In this document: positions 5,529-5,645 of the stretch, piece by piece
How positions within the stretch are numbered: position 1 is the stretch's first letter
Layout of the letters: the number at the start of each line of letters is the position of its first letter
From: JBLHKE01 sp047619485
GTDB lineage: Bacteria; Verrucomicrobiota; Verrucomicrobiia; Verrucomicrobiales; DEV007
NCBI GenBank assembly: GCA_047619485.1
Contig: JBLHKE010000530.1
Span: 1 to 5,645 of the forward strand
DNA: 5,645 bases
Direction of reading: 5' to 3'
Program-made: the position numbers and the translations under genes
The notes under the pieces: generated by a model
Seen by the model: only the letters and a program-made list of their open reading frames with translations
What the model was told of the DNA's origin: nothing
Databases searched by the model: none

Positions 5529-5645
5529 GGGCACCTCGGAAAACCTCATGCGGGCTGGAGCTTGATAAAATCCCCGCTGTCTTCGTTGCTAAAGCGCCCA
5601 CTATCACCAGATAGCTTAGCGTTTATCGCCTCGACAGCGGGAATT
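5529..5645 (-). mobile_element. MITE-like element, copy 2 (truncated by window end)
   Basis: Inverted copy of the right-hand 117 bp of the element at 3543-3701, with five differences (112 of 117 identical). Its visible terminus on the + strand, GGGCACCTCGGAAAACCT (5529-5546), matches the other terminal repeat. In this copy the outer internal stem is better paired than in copy 1, because a T replaces the mismatched G in CCCGCTGTC. The other end lies past the window. If it is the same length as copy 1, about 42 bp are missing. It could instead belong to a longer, transposase-bearing parent element. The target duplication cannot be checked here. Confidence 0.8.

Overview
The window looks like a stretch of a moderately high-GC bacterial chromosome, most likely from the Verrucomicrobia/Planctomycetes side of the tree. 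This is an inference. It rests mainly on a protein that joins an N-terminal CPxC...CPxC zinc ribbon to a proline-rich linker and one membrane helix, a layout common in those phyla, and on start codons without clear Shine-Dalgarno sequences. No rRNA or other marker gene fixes the taxonomy.

Layout from left to right. (1) An Hsp70 chaperone gene of DnaK/HscA type, on the + strand, whose first ~10 codons lie before the window (1-1763). (2) A 136-bp spacer, then a + strand gene for a 502-residue zinc-ribbon, single-pass membrane protein of unknown function (1900-3408). (3) A 331-bp non-coding stretch (3409-3739) that is a nest of two small mobile-type elements. A ~165-bp repeat sits exactly at the stop codon of the upstream gene, and a 159-bp MITE-like element with terminal inverted repeats and a TAGT target duplication is inserted inside it. 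(4) On the - strand, a glycosyltransferase-fold gene that reads as SenB, the selenosugar synthase of selenoneine biosynthesis (3740-4720). (5) Divergent from it, only 43 bp away, a small predicted lipoprotein of unknown function (4764-5303). (6) A right-hand non-coding tail (5304-5645) with a second, uninterrupted copy of the ~165-bp repeat and a second copy of the MITE-like element running off the window, both inverted relative to the left-hand copies.

The chaperone and the zinc-ribbon protein share a strand but have no visible functional link. The divergent senB/lipoprotein pair is bracketed by inverted copies of the same two repeat families, so it is the part of the window most likely to have been moved or inverted. 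No senA (EgtB-like C-Se bond former) or senC (SelD-like selenophosphate synthetase) is present here, so this senB is separated from the canonical cluster within the visible sequence.

The best leads are the orphan senB and the two repeat families, including a filled-site/empty-site pair that can be read directly from the window.
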